From a virus: a stretch of DNA of 56,858 nt. The stretch lies in the IMG/VR virus record IMGVR_UViG_3300049841_000045, positions 1-56,858 of that record. One strand, 5' to 3'. A model generated the notes under the pieces. That model was given only the letters and a program-made list of their open reading frames with translations. It did not search any database and was not told where the DNA came from. The position numbers and the translations under genes were made by a program. The stretch's first letter is position 1. The number at the start of each line of letters is the position of its first letter. Positions 55,144 through 56,858 of this stretch are shown in pieces.

Positions 55144-56232
55144 ATGACTAGACGCGTCCGCATTCCCTACCACGTTCCTGGTAGCAGTTCTAACAAATAT
55201 TTGTACATGGATGTGGACATCGCGGGGGGCGTGGCTTCGCCTTCTGGCGCGTCCGGCACGTCTTGGTTTACCGGCACGGGGGCGCCCCCCGATGGGACCG
55301 GGGCTAACGGCGATTTTTACATTGATACTTATGCCGGGGCGTACTATGGGCCTAAAGCGGCGGGTACGTGGTCCGGAACAGGACCCAACTCTTTTGGCGG
55401 TAGTTCGGGGTGGACTCCTACCCCCCATCTCTACACTACGCCGGGCACCTATCAGCTAACTATTTCAGGGTCCCAGGCGTTCTACGCTTTTGTGACTGCG
55501 ACGGCGGCTGGCGGAGCTGGTGGCGGCGGGTATTCAGCGTCTGGCGGCCCCGGCGGCGGAGGTGGCGGCCCCGGGCTGTCGGTAGAGATGATGCCGCTGT
55601 TGCTTGACCCCACAATCAGTACTACGCTCACTATTGTCGTGGGTACCGGCGGGGCGGGGGTTGCTAAAAACACTGACGGGAACAACGGAACGGAAACGTA
55701 TTTTTCGGGCACTTGCATTGTTTCTCCGTTCAAGGATACCAATAACAAAGTGTCTTTGGGGTACGGACTCGGGGGCAAGAAACCTGCGTCCAGCAGCGTA
55801 GGCGGGGATGGCGGCGGCGTTGTGTGGTCCGCGGATACGGCCACGTTGCCGATTGATACGCTCAATACTGGAAACGCGCATGCCGCAAAATCTTTATGCG
55901 TAGCTAACGGCAACATGAACTATCAGTGGATGCACACTATTTTTCAGCCGCCCGGGGGCGGAGGATTTTCTGGTAGTGGCCAAAATTGCGGAACTGTTTT
56001 ACGAACAATCAACGGTATGGGTTGCGGGGCGATTGCCGGGACACAAGCGGACGGTACGGGTGGAGCGGGGTCCCCGGGGGGAGGCACTTCGGCCAGTATG
56101 GGCGGAACCCAGGGGTCTCCTTCCAGTCCCACGGGCGGTAATGCGGTGACGGCTGGCGGCGGCGGAGGGGGAGGATTTTCAAACGCCGGAAGTGGTTCTG
56201 GTGGTAATGGCCGTGTGTTGATTTTAGTCTAG
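55144..56232 (+). CDS. Glycine-rich tail fibre protein
   Basis: 362 residues. N-terminus 'RIPYHVPGSSSNKYLYMDVD', then 'FTGTGAPPDGTGANGDFYID', a collagen/fibre-like module that recurs in phage fibres ('GTGAPPDGTGANGDFYIDT'). From about 120 onwards long glycine runs with beta spacing (GGAGGGG, GGPGGGGGGPG, GGGGGGGF) end in 'GGNGRVLILV'. The domain type is the same as in the genes at 4749 and at the contig ends. Probable receptor-binding tip. Confidence 0.6.
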   Translation: MTRRVRIPYHVPGSSSNKYLYMDVDIAGGVASPSGASGTSWFTGTGAPPDGTGANGDFYIDTYAGAYYGPKAAGTWSGTGPNSFGGSSGWTPTPHLYTTPGTYQLTISGSQAFYAFVTATAAGGAGGGGYSASGGPGGGGGGPGLSVEMMPLLLDPTISTTLTIVVGTGGAGVAKNTDGNNGTETYFSGTCIVSPFKDTNNKVSLGYGLGGKKPASSSVGGDGGGVVWSADTATLPIDTLNTGNAHAAKSLCVANGNMNYQWMHTIFQPPGGGGFSGSGQNCGTVLRTINGMGCGAIAGTQADGTGGAGSPGGGTSASMGGTQGSPSSPTGGNAVTAGGGGGGGFSNAGSGSGGNGRVLILV

Positions 56233-56233
56233 C

Positions 56234-56858
56234 ATGGCTATTATTTGGAAAGTTGAAGAGTGGACTACGCCTAATCAAAGCGCTACGTTTGTTGCGCCGT
56301 CCGCTCTATTGCTCATGGATATGTGTGGACCCGGCGGTTACGGCGGCGCCAGTACAGGCACAACGGGCGGTTCGGGCGGGTCGGCATCACCGTGCGTAGA
56401 AAATTTTCCGCTTATCGTTACCCCCGGTTCGGCAATTGCTCTTCGCGTTGCGGATATCATGCAGCTCGGGCAGGACATGAACTCCAACGGATATAAGGCA
56501 TACTCGAGCATTGCAGGTCCCGGGTTATTGTCACCTTTTTGCGATTTTGGATACTTTCGTTGGTTCACTGTCGGTTGGGGGTCAAACGGAGGAGCGAATT
56601 CTAATTTTGGGGGGCAACCCCAGTCTATTAAGTTAGGGGATTATTTTCATAATTCTATTTGGGGAAGTTTCAACGCAGCCACTTGGCCGGAGATGCTTAC
56701 CGCGAATTCGCGCATAATGCCTCGGTGGATGAATCCTTTGTTTTGTAGCGGGGATGGTTCACGCGCTGGGCCTTCGAATCCGTATTCCTATCAAGTCGCG
56801 GGAAAATTATTCATGGCTAATGTTGGCATGGGGGATGAGTCTGTTAGCGGGGCTTCTG
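56234..56858 (+). CDS. Glycine-rich tail fibre protein, N-terminal part (cut by window edge)
   Basis: Opens at ATG 56234 and runs off the window without a stop (208 codons visible). N-terminus 'MAIIWKVEEWTTPNQSATFV' with 'MCGPGGYGGASTGTTGGSGG' and later a non-repetitive domain ('SIKLGDYFHNSIWGSFNAAT'). The left window edge starts inside a glycine-rich frame ending at 154, probably the rest of this gene. The two ends are not in frame when abutted, so a few bases may be missing or redundant at the ends. Confidence 0.5.
   Translation, partial: MAIIWKVEEWTTPNQSATFVAPSALLLMDMCGPGGYGGASTGTTGGSGGSASPCVENFPLIVTPGSAIALRVADIMQLGQDMNSNGYKAYSSIAGPGLLSPFCDFGYFRWFTVGWGSNGGANSNFGGQPQSIKLGDYFHNSIWGSFNAATWPEMLTANSRIMPRWMNPLFCSGDGSRAGPSNPYSYQVAGKLFMANVGMGDESVSGAS

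Noticed and set aside
1-56858. tRNA genes, T7-type RNA polymerase
   Set aside because: No convincing tRNA-like cloverleaf noted by eye and no single-subunit RNA polymerase motifs in any large frame. A tRNA search would settle the first point.

Overview
The window is almost all of a tailed double-stranded DNA bacteriophage genome with a short-tailed (podovirus, T7-like) virion. The virion genes run in the order terminase, portal, scaffold, capsid, then (through the contig ends) fibres, tail tubular A, tail tubular B, internal virion proteins and tailspikes. The host is most likely a high-GC Gram-negative bacterium: most genes are GC-rich, there is a GH19 endolysin next to a lipoprotein and membrane proteins, and a perfect DnaA box lies in the main intergenic region. 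No T7-type RNA polymerase is visible. The phage instead encodes its own sigma-70-like factor.

Layout. The + strand from about 45.5 kb to the right end carries packaging (small and large terminase), portal, scaffold, major capsid and glycine-rich fibre genes. It continues at the left edge (1-24 kb) with fibres, three sugar- or methyl-transfer type proteins, tail tubular proteins, internal virion proteins, two tandem tailspikes and a lysis cassette. Both window ends fall inside glycine-rich fibre coding sequence, so this is probably a linearised contig of a circular or terminally redundant genome. The - strand from 44.5 kb down to 24 kb carries the early and replication genes. First come about 25 small accessory genes, many joined by ATGA or GTGA overlaps, several of them tiny membrane proteins, plus a pentapeptide-repeat protein. 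Then follow a serine recombinase, the sigma factor, a primase/helicase, a metallophosphoesterase, a PD-(D/E)XK nuclease, a DUF2815 ssDNA-binding protein, family A DNA polymerase, VRR-NUC nuclease and SNF2-type helicase. The two blocks converge with a 17-bp gene overlap at 23976-23992.

The 1.07-kb divergent region at 44481-45549 looks like the control centre. It holds two early promoters facing left, a DnaA box, eight direct and two inverted GCACCA boxes, strong inverted repeats, and two rightward promoters with an unusual TTGGCC-N19-TATA-like form. A third copy of that promoter form sits immediately downstream of the sigma gene, in front of the primase/helicase. This suggests that the phage sigma factor reads these sites.

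The most unusual object is in the DNA polymerase. A 300-residue intein interrupts the conserved segment before motif C, and an entire HNH homing endonuclease gene lies inside the intein DNA in the +1 frame, filling the linker between splicing blocks B and F. Two further HNH genes sit around the capsid gene, one of them inserted antisense in a small gene whose 5' end it appears to have rebuilt. The tail region shows modular exchange: the two tailspikes share a 96-bp block with one mismatch exactly at the anchor/receptor-domain junction.
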